Below, one piece after another: positions 24,660-33,527 of a stretch of DNA of 33,966 nt. The notes under the pieces are model-generated. The model saw only the letters and a list, made by a program, of their open reading frames with translations. It was not told the DNA's origin and ran no database searches. Within the stretch, counting starts at the first letter, position 1; each line of letters starts with the position of its first letter. The DNA lies in contig JAIRND010000040.1 of the NCBI GenBank assembly GCA_031258225.1, forward strand, positions 1 through 33,966, written 5' to 3'. Position numbers and translations under genes: made by a program. The stretch is from Treponema sp. GTDB lineage: Bacteria > Spirochaetota > Spirochaetia > Treponematales > Breznakiellaceae.

Positions 24660-26075
24660 ATGGAAAGGGAAGGAGCGGTTGAAAGATTTCGCCGGGCCAT
24701 ACGGATCAGGACCGATTGGCCGGAAAACGCGCGGGGAAAAGAACCGCCCCCGGAGGTTCTGGAGGCCGCCGAGGCGCCGCTAAGGGCTTTTCAGGATTTT
24801 TTGGCCGTGGCGTATCCCCGTTTCTTCCGTACCGCGGAACACTGGGTTCTTAATCCCTACGCTCTGGTGTTCCGTTGGCCCGGCGCGTCATCCGGCGCAA
24901 TTCCGGGTCCGGAGGCGGTGCTGATCCTGGCCCACTACGACGTGGTGCCGGTGGAGGCGGACAAGTGGAGCGCCGATCCCTTTGGGGCGGAAATCAAGGG
25001 GGGCTTCCTGTACGGCCGGGGCGCCCAGGATATGAAGGGGAATCTTATCGCCCTTATGGAGGCGGCGGAAGAACTTAGTATCCAGGGTTTCAGGCCGCGG
25101 CGGGACATCTGGTTTGCCTTTGGCGGCGACGAGGAACGTTCCGGCCTTATGGGCGCCCAGACAATGGCCGCCTGGTTTGCCGGCCGGGGACAGCGGTTTT
25201 CGTGGATTCTGGACGAGGGAAGCCCGGTAACTATCAACCAGATACGGGGAATCAACATCCCCCTGGCCCTGTTCAGCGTTGAGGAAAAGGGCTTTCTAAG
25301 CCTGGAGTTGGCGGTGGATCAAAAACCCGGACATTCGTCCCGGCCTCCCCGTGTGCAGGCGGTTGCCCTGCTGGCCCGGGCGCTGCTGCGGATATCCCGC
25401 CGGCCCTTTCCCGTCCGGCTAAGCCCCACGGTGGCGGCGCTTTTTTCCCATCTGACGGAATTACGGGCCCAGGAACGGGGCAGAACCCCCCGCCCCTGGG
25501 CTATTGCGTTAACGACCGCTATTCTGAGCGCCCTGGGCCCCCTGGTGGCGCCGATCCTGGCCCTTGGCTTCCGCAAGGATCCGCAGATCCTCGCCCTGCT
25601 CTGTACCACTGTGGCAATGACCCAACTGGAGGGCAGTCCGGCGGACAATGTTATGCCCTCCCGGGCGCGGGCCGTGATCAATCTGCGGCTTCTGGCCCCC
25701 TGGTCCGTGGACGACGCGATCAACTACATAAGCTGGATCATAGGGGATGACCGGGTTAAAATTCGTGTCCTGGGCTTTGCCTCCTCCCCGGTTCCGGCGC
25801 ACCCCGAACATGGACGCGAGCGGGGACCCGGTTGGGAGGAAATGGCAAAGGCGGTACGGGCGGTTTTTCCCGGCGCGGTTCCAATACCCTTTATCATGAC
25901 CGCCGCCACCGATTCCCGGCATTACCAGAAACTTGCCGGGGGGATATTCCGGTTCAGTCCCATGCGGCTTTCACCGGCGGATATGAGTTCGGTACACGGC
26001 CATGATGAGCGAATTTCCCTGGAGAATTTCTTCCTGGCTATCAAGTTCTATACCACCCTTATTGGGATGCTGTAG
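24660..26075 (+). CDS. M20 family peptidase (PM20D1/CPS1-like)
   Basis: Zinc-dependent metallopeptidase or amidohydrolase, 471 residues. ATG 24660 has GGAG at 24652-24655; the longer open frame upstream is the antisense of the nuclease promoter region. Motifs in order: LILAHYDVVPV (metal-binding His and Asp), GRGAQDMKG (bridging Asp), AFGGDEERSG (general base Glu and ligand), a dimerisation-type insert and a late SVHGHDERI (metal-binding His). This resembles the carboxypeptidase S/PM20D1 group, which cleaves or forms N-acyl amino acids or Gly-X dipeptides. No signal peptide. The CDF transporter starts nine bases after its stop, indicating an operon. The substrate is not determinable. Confidence 0.88.
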   Translation: MEREGAVERFRRAIRIRTDWPENARGKEPPPEVLEAAEAPLRAFQDFLAVAYPRFFRTAEHWVLNPYALVFRWPGASSGAIPGPEAVLILAHYDVVPVEADKWSADPFGAEIKGGFLYGRGAQDMKGNLIALMEAAEELSIQGFRPRRDIWFAFGGDEERSGLMGAQTMAAWFAGRGQRFSWILDEGSPVTINQIRGINIPLALFSVEEKGFLSLELAVDQKPGHSSRPPRVQAVALLARALLRISRRPFPVRLSPTVAALFSHLTELRAQERGRTPRPWAIALTTAILSALGPLVAPILALGFRKDPQILALLCTTVAMTQLEGSPADNVMPSRARAVINLRLLAPWSVDDAINYISWIIGDDRVKIRVLGFASSPVPAHPEHGRERGPGWEEMAKAVRAVFPGAVPIPFIMTAATDSRHYQKLAGGIFRFSPMRLSPADMSSVHGHDERISLENFFLAIKFYTTLIGML

Positions 26076-26084
26076 GTTCAGCCC

Positions 26085-27023
26085 GTGCCAAGCATCGAAT
26101 ACCGGGCAAAACTTATAAGGGCCGCCTCCCTTATCGCCCTGGGGGGGAATTTGGTCCTGGGGACCTTCAAAATTGGAAGCGGGATCCTGGCCGGCAGCCT
26201 GGCGGTTTTAGGAGACGGTATCGACTCCCTGGTGGATATCCTTATCGCCATCATGGCCCTGGTGGTGTCCCGTGTGGTGTCCCGCCCGGCTGACCTGGAG
26301 CACCCCTGGGGTCATGGCCGGGCGGAGACCATCGCCACCGCCCTTTTGGCCTTTTTGCTGTTCTTTGCGGGGGCCCAGCTTATCCTTAACTCGATAAACC
26401 AGCTTGTTTTTGAGCGGAGCCGTGAGCTACCCGGGCGGCTGGCCCTGGCGGCTACCCTGGTTTCCATCGTGGGCAAGACCTTACTGGCCCTTGTTCAGTC
26501 CTTTTTCGGCAAAAAGGCGGATTCCGCCATGCTGCGGGCCAACGCCAAGAACATGACCGGAGACGTGATCCTCTCCCTGGGGGTGCTGGCCGGCCTGGGG
26601 ATTTCACTTGGAACCGGAATCGCCGTTTTGGATTCCATTACCGCCATTCTGGTGGGGCTGTGGGTTATCCGTTCCGCAGTGGGTATTTTTATCGAGGCGA
26701 ATCTGGAACTGATGGACGGCAGCGCGGAGACTGACGCCTACAAGTCGGTTTTTGACGCGGTCCATTCGGTTCCGGGGGCGGGGAACCCCCACCGGACCCG
26801 GATGCGGCGCATCGCGGGACTTTGGGACATCGACATTGATATTGAGGTGGACCCGAACCTTACGGTATACGCCGCTCACCGCATCGCTACCCAGGTGGAA
26901 CTGGCGATCAAGAACAGGTTAGAGGGTATCTTTGACATTATGGTCCATGTGGAACCTTCCGGAGACCACCATCGCGGGGATACGGAAGGTTACGGCCTGA
27001 GTGAAGAGGAGATTCACGTCTAA
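26085..27023 (+). CDS. Cation diffusion facilitator transporter
   Basis: Divalent-metal efflux protein of the inner membrane, 312 residues. Start GTG 26085 lies nine bases after the M20 stop; no strong ribosome-binding site is seen. It has about six membrane helices, the HPWGHGRAE loop between helices, and a C-terminal cytoplasmic domain (LWDIDIDIEVDPNLTV, VHVEP). Site A on helix 2 is D47xxxD51 (DSLVD), as in Zn transporters, but the helix 5 partner normally HxxxD is N156xxxD160 (NMTGD). Loss of this His usually shifts selectivity away from zinc, possibly to manganese. The C-terminus ends in a His- and Asp-containing tail. Likely co-transcribed with the M20 gene. Confidence 0.88.
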   Translation: MPSIEYRAKLIRAASLIALGGNLVLGTFKIGSGILAGSLAVLGDGIDSLVDILIAIMALVVSRVVSRPADLEHPWGHGRAETIATALLAFLLFFAGAQLILNSINQLVFERSRELPGRLALAATLVSIVGKTLLALVQSFFGKKADSAMLRANAKNMTGDVILSLGVLAGLGISLGTGIAVLDSITAILVGLWVIRSAVGIFIEANLELMDGSAETDAYKSVFDAVHSVPGAGNPHRTRMRRIAGLWDIDIDIEVDPNLTVYAAHRIATQVELAIKNRLEGIFDIMVHVEPSGDHHRGDTEGYGLSEEEIHV

Positions 27024-27035
27024 CACAGGCTTACG

Positions 27036-27063
27036 TTGATAGTGAGAATTCCGATATTATAAC
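27036..27063 (+). promoter_or_regulatory. Promoter for a leaderless gene at 27071
   Basis: TTGATA (27036-27041, 5 of 6) and TATAAC (27058-27063, 5 of 6) with a 16-base spacer. Transcription would begin at about 27070, right at ATG 27071, and there is no Shine-Dalgarno. Confidence 0.6.
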
Positions 27064-27070
27064 TATACCT

Positions 27071-28987
27071 ATGACCAAGGCAACGGACCTTTATGCCATT
27101 ATGCGGGCGTATTCGAAAAAAAATAACTCTCCTTACATCGAGATAGACACCTTTATCGCCTTTCTTTCGAAATATGTTGCCCGCCTGGCCGCCGAGCAGC
27201 CCGAATGGACCGATTGGATCAACGACACAAGCCTCAAATTCTGGAATACCCTGGGCGAATACTCCGAAGATGGCCGCTGTATCCTTCTTACCGATACCCC
27301 CCAGGGCCGGGTATACCTGCCCTACTACATCGTGGACAAGCTGAAGGAGGCGTACCGGGACCTGGATGAGTCCGCCGACATGCCCTTTCCAAACGAGGAC
27401 TACTTCGCGGTCAAGCTGCCGCCGGATGAGATCCAAATGCTCAGTCTGGAAACGGATCTGGTTCCCTACTTTGACAAACCGGCCACTTCGTTTCTTCCGG
27501 TTATAAAGCTGGTATTTTCCGAAAGTGGAATAGACGCGCTGATCCTTGCCCCCATGATCCCCCACCGTCTGCTGGAGGCGGCAATCCTCAAGGTACGGTA
27601 CCACGTCAAGCAGCACAACAACCGCGAGTACTACATGCACAAACTGCTCCCCATGTTCCAGAGCAAGGAAGGTTCCCTGCGTGAAACCCTGGAAATGCTG
27701 AATTCCCGGCCCCTGGACTGCCTTAACGCCATAGAGGGAGGGGGAGAGGTAACTTACCTGTTCTGGGCTTCCCTCTGTTCATTTCTTAAAAGTGATATCC
27801 GGAAAAAAACCGAACGGCTTTCCGGGGATGTGGCCGTTTTGGAGGGGATTCACATTATTGAAACCTGCCTGAACCTCTATAAAACCCGGCTGCAACGGGA
27901 ACGGGAACGGGAAACCGCCCTTAGGGCCCTGGATCAGCTTATGGAGAAACCCCCCTATTACTTCACCCAGGATCAGATCATCAAATTTACCGACAACAAA
28001 GGGGCGCTCCTTCTTACCCAGTACACCGAAGCGGATTTGAACGACTTTATCAGGAAAAAGGTCAACGAAAGTGTAGAGGGGGCAATTCCCGAATGGCTGG
28101 TGGTGCAGTCAAAGAACGGGGAGCAGTACTATCTAAAAAAAGACAAGTACCTGCCCCTGGTAACCCGGCTTGTCTTTGACGCCCAGAGTGTCATAAAACA
28201 GGAAGTTGCCAACCGCTGGGCCACAATGCTCGGTGATTTTAAGTCTGAACCGGCAATGGAAACAGATGCGGAATTTGAGCGGCTTCTTGCCAATCTTAAC
28301 GCCGCCATGAATCCGCTGCTTGCCACTTTTTTGGGGAATAAAAAACTCCCCTGGGTCTATGATGAGCTGGAACGGACCCAAAAGGTCATTCCGCCCGCTT
28401 CCCGCATTTTTGAACGGGGGAAACTTATCCCCTACAGCCTGCTTTTTGTGATGAAACGCAAAGATATGCTCTTTGACGCCAAGATGGCCCTGCCCTTTTG
28501 GTACTCAATTCCCATCATCAGTTCAATTATCGCCTTCTTTGTTAAGCTGGGGAAGAAGAAGAAAAAGAGCTACCAAACAGCCAAAAAACCCAACGAAAAC
28601 GCCGGCCTGACCGACGGAGAGATTGTGGAAGTCAAAAAACATTCCAGAGATTTTATCAACAGTATTCGGGAAATGGAGACCCAAATGGTCCCCATAGACA
28701 AGGATATTGACGGCTATCTTGGGGAACTGAAAAATCATTGGGGGCAGCTTGTGGACCCAAAAGCCCAGCGGAATCTGGTGGAAGATGTCAATTCCCTGGT
28801 GCGGGATAACCTGCGGCAGTCGATACGCGTATGGAAAAAACAGCGCCTTAGTCAGATCAACCTGCAGGACCTGGCCCAGGGAATTGTCAACGGGAACCCC
28901 GTGCTGCGGAACATAAACAGCCGGGACGCCCTTCTTCTCTACATGCAAATTTACATGGTAAAAATGCTAAAAACCATAAAAATCTAG
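27071..28987 (+). CDS. Large protein of unknown function
   Basis: Protein of 638 residues with no family I recognise. It has no N-terminal signal. Much of the sequence is helical and charged (for example TRLQRERERETALRALDQLM near residue 280). One hydrophobic stretch near 477-496 (FWYSIPIISSIIAFFVKLG) is followed by a Lys-rich run (GKKKKKSYQ), the pattern of a single membrane anchor or amphipathic segment. It probably starts leaderless, from a promoter ending at 27063. The stop TAG is supplied by a dispersed repeat, so the original C-terminus may have been longer. It neighbours a CDF transporter gene but has its own promoter. Function not assignable from sequence. Confidence 0.85.
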   Translation: MTKATDLYAIMRAYSKKNNSPYIEIDTFIAFLSKYVARLAAEQPEWTDWINDTSLKFWNTLGEYSEDGRCILLTDTPQGRVYLPYYIVDKLKEAYRDLDESADMPFPNEDYFAVKLPPDEIQMLSLETDLVPYFDKPATSFLPVIKLVFSESGIDALILAPMIPHRLLEAAILKVRYHVKQHNNREYYMHKLLPMFQSKEGSLRETLEMLNSRPLDCLNAIEGGGEVTYLFWASLCSFLKSDIRKKTERLSGDVAVLEGIHIIETCLNLYKTRLQRERERETALRALDQLMEKPPYYFTQDQIIKFTDNKGALLLTQYTEADLNDFIRKKVNESVEGAIPEWLVVQSKNGEQYYLKKDKYLPLVTRLVFDAQSVIKQEVANRWATMLGDFKSEPAMETDAEFERLLANLNAAMNPLLATFLGNKKLPWVYDELERTQKVIPPASRIFERGKLIPYSLLFVMKRKDMLFDAKMALPFWYSIPIISSIIAFFVKLGKKKKKSYQTAKKPNENAGLTDGEIVEVKKHSRDFINSIREMETQMVPIDKDIDGYLGELKNHWGQLVDPKAQRNLVEDVNSLVRDNLRQSIRVWKKQRLSQINLQDLAQGIVNGNPVLRNINSRDALLLYMQIYMVKMLKTIKI

Positions 28988-29030
28988 TACGCAGTCAGCA
29001 TTCAACCTGTGGATAGTTTAGTTTGATACG
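28984..29030 (+). repeat. Dispersed repeat, copy C
   Basis: Begins CTAGTACGCAGTCAGCATTC; 44 of 47 bases match copy B. Its TAG is the stop codon of the gene ending at 28987. A GC-rich hairpin-like stretch follows to about 29080, but there is no matching second arm. Confidence 0.8.
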
Positions 29031-29091
29031 TGCCCTGACCTTCCCTACCCTTGTCCCGGCAGGGGCGGGGATAGCCCGGCGGAAAACCTTG
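29031..29091. other. GC-rich tail of the repeat
   Basis: Contains CTACCC facing GGGATAG around a CCGGCAGGGGCGG core, resembling the inner hairpin of copy B. No coding sequence is recognisable. Confidence 0.4.
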
Positions 29092-29190
29092 TATAACGGT
29101 CTCTCGAACTCCTCCAACATTAATTCGGCTGGAGAGCGGCCTGCCGCTCCCCAGCGGGTTGCTGTTGGAGGAAATCAACAGATCGTTATA
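29092..29190. repeat. 99-nt nested hairpin element
   Basis: TATAACGGTC (29092-29101) pairs with GATCGTTATA (29181-29190). After a symmetric 9x9 internal loop, CCTCCAACA (29111-29119) pairs with TGTTGGAGG (29163-29171). The inner stem is GCTGG-A-GAGCGGC (29128-29140) with GCCGCTC-C-CCAGC (29143-29155) around a CT loop. Together there are more than 30 base pairs. It could be a structured RNA or a REP/MITE-type element. It lies between the gene of unknown function and GH78. Confidence 0.75.
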
Positions 29191-29207
29191 CCTAAGTAAA
29201 CGCACAT

Positions 29208-29220
29208 GGTGCCTGACACC
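29208..29220. repeat. Short palindrome GGTGCCTGACACC
   Basis: GGTG and CACC pair around CCTGA. It sits just before the GH78 promoter. Confidence 0.45.
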
Positions 29221-29242
29221 GGTTCCATTTGGGCCGGGGCCA

Positions 29243-29251
29243 TGCTACAAT
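29243..29251 (+). promoter_or_regulatory. Extended -10 promoter of the GH78 gene
   Basis: TGCTACAAT holds a TGn extension and a TACAAT -10 hexamer ending nine bases before ATG 29261. There is no Shine-Dalgarno, suggesting a leader of three bases or fewer. Confidence 0.5.
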
Positions 29252-29260
29252 CCGGTTGTC

Positions 29261-31642
29261 ATGGAACACTACAGATTCGCCGGACCCGCCTGGGTTATCG
29301 GCGCGCCGGAACGGATTTTGGGAAAGGGGCCGGGACTGCCGATTGAGACAGCCTATTATAAACTGGTTTTCCCGGTTACGGGAAAGGCGGGCCTTACCGC
29401 GGTAATATCCGCCAGCTCACGGTACAGTCTGTACGTGAACGGCAGCATTGTTACCCACGGTCCGGTCAAGGGGGACCGAACTCAGCATTACTGCGATGAA
29501 CTTGACCTGAGCGGGTTTCTCCGTGAAGGCCCCAATGTTATAGCCGTTAAGGTCGTCTCGTTTCCGCCCCAGGAGGCGTTTCAGGGCGAAAGCGGCAACT
29601 ACACCAACAGAGGCCCCTATTCAGTAATAGGAACCGCCTCCGGCCCCTGCCTCCTCTTTATCGGAACCTGTACCGGCGTTGCCGGGGAGAAACTCGACCT
29701 TTCCACGGGCTATGCCGATTGGCTGGTTCAAAACGATACCGCCATTTCGTGGCTGAACCAGAGCGGAGCCCTGGTGTTTTGTCATGAAGAAGTGGATGGA
29801 CATAGGCTCCCCCCGGGATGGGAAACCGATGCGGAGATTGGCCCCGGTTTTGTTCCGGCTGTTAAACGCTGGTTTTACGACGATGCCCATTTCGATCCCC
29901 TTTCCCCGCTGCCCCTTTTCAAACGGCCCATCCCACGGCTTTTTGAGGAGCCCCGGAAACTTACGCGGGAAATGCCCGCCGAAGCCGCCGGTACAACGCG
30001 GTTTACCTTTTCCCCGGACCAGGGGGACCACCCGGTAACTCTAAAAAGCCGGGGACATTACCGTCTCGATCTTGACGCGGGGGAATTGACGACCGGGTAT
30101 GTGTCCATCGAAACCGAAGGGGGAGCCGGCGCCGTCATAACCCTGACCTACGCGGAATCCTACGGCGGCCCCTGGGTTGGAACTATCAAGGGCATACGGA
30201 GCGATTGGAAAAATTTTGATCTGGGCGGTTTTCAGGACCGTTTTTATCCGTCGGGGGGCCGCCACCACTACGAATTTTTCTGGTTCCGTACCTTTCGTTT
30301 TGTCCGCCTTGAAATCGAAACAGGGGATTCCGTCCTGACCCTGCGGCCCATACGGTACCGGGAAACAGGGTATCCCCTGAATTGCGAAACCACTATTGCC
30401 CCTTCCGCATCCTGGGTATCCCGGCTCTGGGAATTAAGCGTCCGTACCCTCAGACGCTGTATGCATGAATCCTACGAGGATTGTCCGTACTATGAACAAC
30501 TGCAGTACGCCTTTGATACCCGGCTGCAGATACTGTTCACCTATTGCCTGGGCGGCGATACGCGGCTGGCCCTTAAAACCATAGACGATTTTCACCGCTC
30601 CCGGCTGCCGGAAGGGATTCTCCAGTCCCGCTATCCTTCCAACGGTCCCCAGGTAATCCCCACCTTTTCCATTTCCTGGATTTCCATGCTCCTGGATTAC
30701 TACGATCAGACCGGAGACACATCGGTTTTATGGAACTACCGGTTTACCGCGGAAGCCGTTATCCACTGGTTCCGGCAGAAAAAAAATGCCGATGGCTTTG
30801 TAGAATCCCTGGGGTATTGGAACTACATCGACTGGCCCCACGAGTGGAACGACAACAGCGGGGCCCCCCACGCGGTGCGGCACGGTCCGTCAACTATCCA
30901 GAACTTCATGTACGTGTATGGCCTGCGGGAACTGGCGCGGATCATGACCATCCTTGGCTTTGAGGATCTGGCGGAATACTATTCGACTGAGGAAACGCGC
31001 CTGCGGGCCCTGCTTCTGGATCGGTGCTATGATGAAAAACGGGGCCTGTTCCGGGAAGGCCCCCGGTACAGCGCGGAGTACACCCAGCACGCCCAGGTAT
31101 GGGCGGTTATTACCAGAACGGTAAGCGGGGATGAAAGCGCGGCATTGATGCGGCGAACCCTGTCGGACCCCGATTTGATTAAATGCACGTTCCCCTCGAA
31201 ATTTTATCTGTTCAGGGCCCTGGAGGCGGCGGGACTGTACGAAGAAACAGAATCCCTCTGGGATGACTGGAAACGCCTTCTGGACCTGGACCTTACCACC
31301 ATACCGGAGACCCCCTATGATACGGTACGCAGCGACTGTCATGCCTGGAGTTCCCTGCTGCTCTATGAGTACCCGTCAAAAATCCTGGGCGTGTCTCCCC
31401 GGGAGCCGGGATACGGCGTTATCAACATAAAACCGCTGGGCCTTTACATGGGAAGCGCCGGTGGAACAGTCTCCACCCCGGCGGGCCCCGTGAACATTGC
31501 CTGGGAGTACCGGAACAACGTATTCACCATTAACGGCGCCGTCCCGCGAAACGGACAGGCAACGCTTGTCCTGCCCGATTCCTCGCGCCACAATTTGGGG
31601 GAAGGAAGTTTTTCGTACCGCATTGACTACCCGGCCCCCTGA
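29261..31642 (+). CDS. Alpha-L-rhamnosidase-like glycoside hydrolase, family GH78
   Basis: Inverting enzyme expected to remove terminal alpha-L-rhamnose; 793 residues. The frame is open from 29159, but that part covers a hairpin repeat, so I start at ATG 29261 (MEHYRFAGPAW). Layout: N-terminal beta domains (SRYSLYVNGSIVTHGPVKGD is typical of the carbohydrate-binding domain), then an (alpha/alpha)6 barrel. The catalytic loop EDCPYYEQLQYAFDTRLQ at about residues 406-423 corresponds to the family DCPxRE motif. Later barrel motifs include SDCHAWSSLLLYEYPSKILG. A beta-sandwich closes the protein. No signal peptide, so an intracellular role on imported glycans fits. The nearby aldolase could process released rhamnose; that is inference. 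Confidence 0.88.
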   Translation: MEHYRFAGPAWVIGAPERILGKGPGLPIETAYYKLVFPVTGKAGLTAVISASSRYSLYVNGSIVTHGPVKGDRTQHYCDELDLSGFLREGPNVIAVKVVSFPPQEAFQGESGNYTNRGPYSVIGTASGPCLLFIGTCTGVAGEKLDLSTGYADWLVQNDTAISWLNQSGALVFCHEEVDGHRLPPGWETDAEIGPGFVPAVKRWFYDDAHFDPLSPLPLFKRPIPRLFEEPRKLTREMPAEAAGTTRFTFSPDQGDHPVTLKSRGHYRLDLDAGELTTGYVSIETEGGAGAVITLTYAESYGGPWVGTIKGIRSDWKNFDLGGFQDRFYPSGGRHHYEFFWFRTFRFVRLEIETGDSVLTLRPIRYRETGYPLNCETTIAPSASWVSRLWELSVRTLRRCMHESYEDCPYYEQLQYAFDTRLQILFTYCLGGDTRLALKTIDDFHRSRLPEGILQSRYPSNGPQVIPTFSISWISMLLDYYDQTGDTSVLWNYRFTAEAVIHWFRQKKNADGFVESLGYWNYIDWPHEWNDNSGAPHAVRHGPSTIQNFMYVYGLRELARIMTILGFEDLAEYYSTEETRLRALLLDRCYDEKRGLFREGPRYSAEYTQHAQVWAVITRTVSGDESAALMRRTLSDPDLIKCTFPSKFYLFRALEAAGLYEETESLWDDWKRLLDLDLTTIPETPYDTVRSDCHAWSSLLLYEYPSKILGVSPREPGYGVINIKPLGLYMGSAGGTVSTPAGPVNIAWEYRNNVFTINGAVPRNGQATLVLPDSSRHNLGEGSFSYRIDYPAP

Positions 31643-31718
31643 TAAACGGAGGGAAAGCCTCTGGTTTTGTATACTATCGCGGATGGTTTTTCCTTTCGGG
31701 AATTTTGAAGGTTTTAGT

Positions 31719-33527
31719 TCAGGGGCCGGGGTACTCCAGGCGCACGGCGATAAGGTCAAGTTTTTCGGTTACTTCCCCGGGTATCGTTTCCCTGGGACAG
31801 AAGGCTACAAGACGGTAGAATTCCCCCTTGGTAAGCAGCATGGGCTGATCCATTTTTTCCGCGTAAAGCCGGAAAGCCGTTTCCGCAATTTCGCTCATCT
31901 TCACATTCCGCAGCATAAAACGCTTTACGTCTCTGCTTCCCCTGTAATACTGTTCCAAAATTTCACTGCTGCCGTTAAAAACCGAAGACAGCAAAACTTC
32001 ACGCAAAGAACGATCAAAAATTTCTATGTCGCCATGTGTAAAGAGATCCCGTTCTTTGTTCCTGCAGTGATCTTTGACAAATGCCGTCAATACATCCGGG
32101 CTGATAAAATAATTTTCAATCTCATATTCTTTCCAAAATACCGTTGCGATAGAATCGGTAATAATATCATGCCGGTTATTACCGTCATTGTCAAACAACG
32201 CAAACCCCTTTAATTCGGGAACAAAGGCCTTTAACGCGCCAAAATGGGAAAGATGATTCCTGTTAAACGCCCCGCCGGCACGATCCAGTTGGTTTTCAAT
32301 ACTGTCTTCCGGCTCGATATTTTGAGTGTAGTAGAGATTTAACCTGTCGTTCAAAACCTTCTCAGCTTTTTTATGGCCCAGTAAACCTGCCAGCCTGCGC
32401 AGTATTTCAATGTCGGTGCTGCCTTCAATATAAAATATTCTTGGATGTACCTTGGCCTTGTAATAATGCTCAATCCCATAGGTTCTAAGGGTGTTACGCA
32501 CATCCTTTTTATCCCCGATATTATCGACAGTCCCGTCAAGGAGGAGCAGGGTCAAATTGGTGTCTACCGCGTCATCCAATATGGCCTCCGAATGTGTTGC
32601 GATAATCACCTGGGATCCGTTTTCCCGGGCGGCTGTCTTTAACAAGGCGTAAATTTGCCGCTGCCGCAGAATTTCAAGGTGCGCATCGGGTTCGTCTATA
32701 AGGATAACCGAATTTTTATGCCAATAAATATATGAAAGGATAAGCAGAACCTGCTGCAAGCCCCTTCCGGCAAGGGAAATGTCAAGATTCGTGGACATAT
32801 TATTTGGCCTGTAGGTAACAAGCAATTTGGCCCTGCTTTCGATAAACTCCGGTTTGTTTATTCTGACCAAAAAAAGACGCTGCATAAATTCCACTATTTT
32901 GTCCCAGTCTCCGGTATCATTATTTTTGTCGTTTTCCGCGACTTTATAACAAATGTTCCGCAAAACCTGGGCGGTCTGTCCCTGTCCCAGCAGCGTTTTA
33001 ATCCACCCGTCCTGATAAAGCGTCTCTTCGGTTTCAATGCCGGACATGGGGTACAAAAGATGAAACTGCAGACCCGAAGCATATTGAATCAATTCCGGAT
33101 CTTTCATGATTGCCGCATCCGGGGCGCTGTAAATAACCTCCGGGTCCCTATAGGTAAAAACAAAGGGGCAATCGGTTATTTTTCCTTTAAACTCAAGGCC
33201 GATGGTTATCCGCATTTTTACAGATTCGTTTTTTTGCCTAACCTGGGTTTTGTTCCAGAGAAAACGTGTTTCGGCCACCGGAACTTCAAGTATATTCAGC
33301 CGGTTTATACCGGCGCCGTACCGCTCCCGTTCTTTAGTAGAATTGGCTTCCCCCTTTTTTTCATACCATGACTTTACACCCCGGTCCCAGAGCGACAACG
33401 CCTGAATAACGCTGGTTTTTCCGGAGTTATTGGGACCAATAATAACCGCCGGATGGCTTAACTCTATGCGTACCTTATGCGAAAAGGTTTTAAAATTTTC
33501 AATTTCCACATAATGGAGTACCGCCAT
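31719..33527 (-). CDS. OLD-family ATP-dependent nuclease (SMC-like ATPase with TOPRIM)
   Basis: Protein of 602 residues. The start at 33527 (MAVLHYVEIENFKTFS) is chosen for GGAGG six bases upstream and its SMC-like opening; the frame runs 57 codons further to 33698. Walker A is GPNNSGKTS (31-39). The ABC-type signature and Walker B follow at about 275-290 (VILIDEPDAHLE), with IIATHSEAIL. A TOPRIM domain begins near 365 (IFYIEGSTDIEIL) and has a metal-binding FDNDG near 442, so both metal-site acids are kept. This is a class 1-like OLD nuclease standing alone; no UvrD-type partner (as in Gabija) is next to it. OLD proteins act in phage defence or DNA repair, here not decidable. Confidence 0.9.
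   Translation of the reverse strand: MAVLHYVEIENFKTFSHKVRIELSHPAVIIGPNNSGKTSVIQALSLWDRGVKSWYEKKGEANSTKERERYGAGINRLNILEVPVAETRFLWNKTQVRQKNESVKMRITIGLEFKGKITDCPFVFTYRDPEVIYSAPDAAIMKDPELIQYASGLQFHLLYPMSGIETEETLYQDGWIKTLLGQGQTAQVLRNICYKVAENDKNNDTGDWDKIVEFMQRLFLVRINKPEFIESRAKLLVTYRPNNMSTNLDISLAGRGLQQVLLILSYIYWHKNSVILIDEPDAHLEILRQRQIYALLKTAARENGSQVIIATHSEAILDDAVDTNLTLLLLDGTVDNIGDKKDVRNTLRTYGIEHYYKAKVHPRIFYIEGSTDIEILRRLAGLLGHKKAEKVLNDRLNLYYTQNIEPEDSIENQLDRAGGAFNRNHLSHFGALKAFVPELKGFALFDNDGNNRHDIITDSIATVFWKEYEIENYFISPDVLTAFVKDHCRNKERDLFTHGDIEIFDRSLREVLLSSVFNGSSEILEQYYRGSRDVKRFMLRNVKMSEIAETAFRLYAEKMDQPMLLTKGEFYRLVAFCPRETIPGEVTEKLDLIAVRLEYPGP

Noticed and set aside
29159-29260. Longer start for the GH78 gene
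   Set aside because: It translates half of the hairpin element and the promoter; the extra residues have no glycosidase features.
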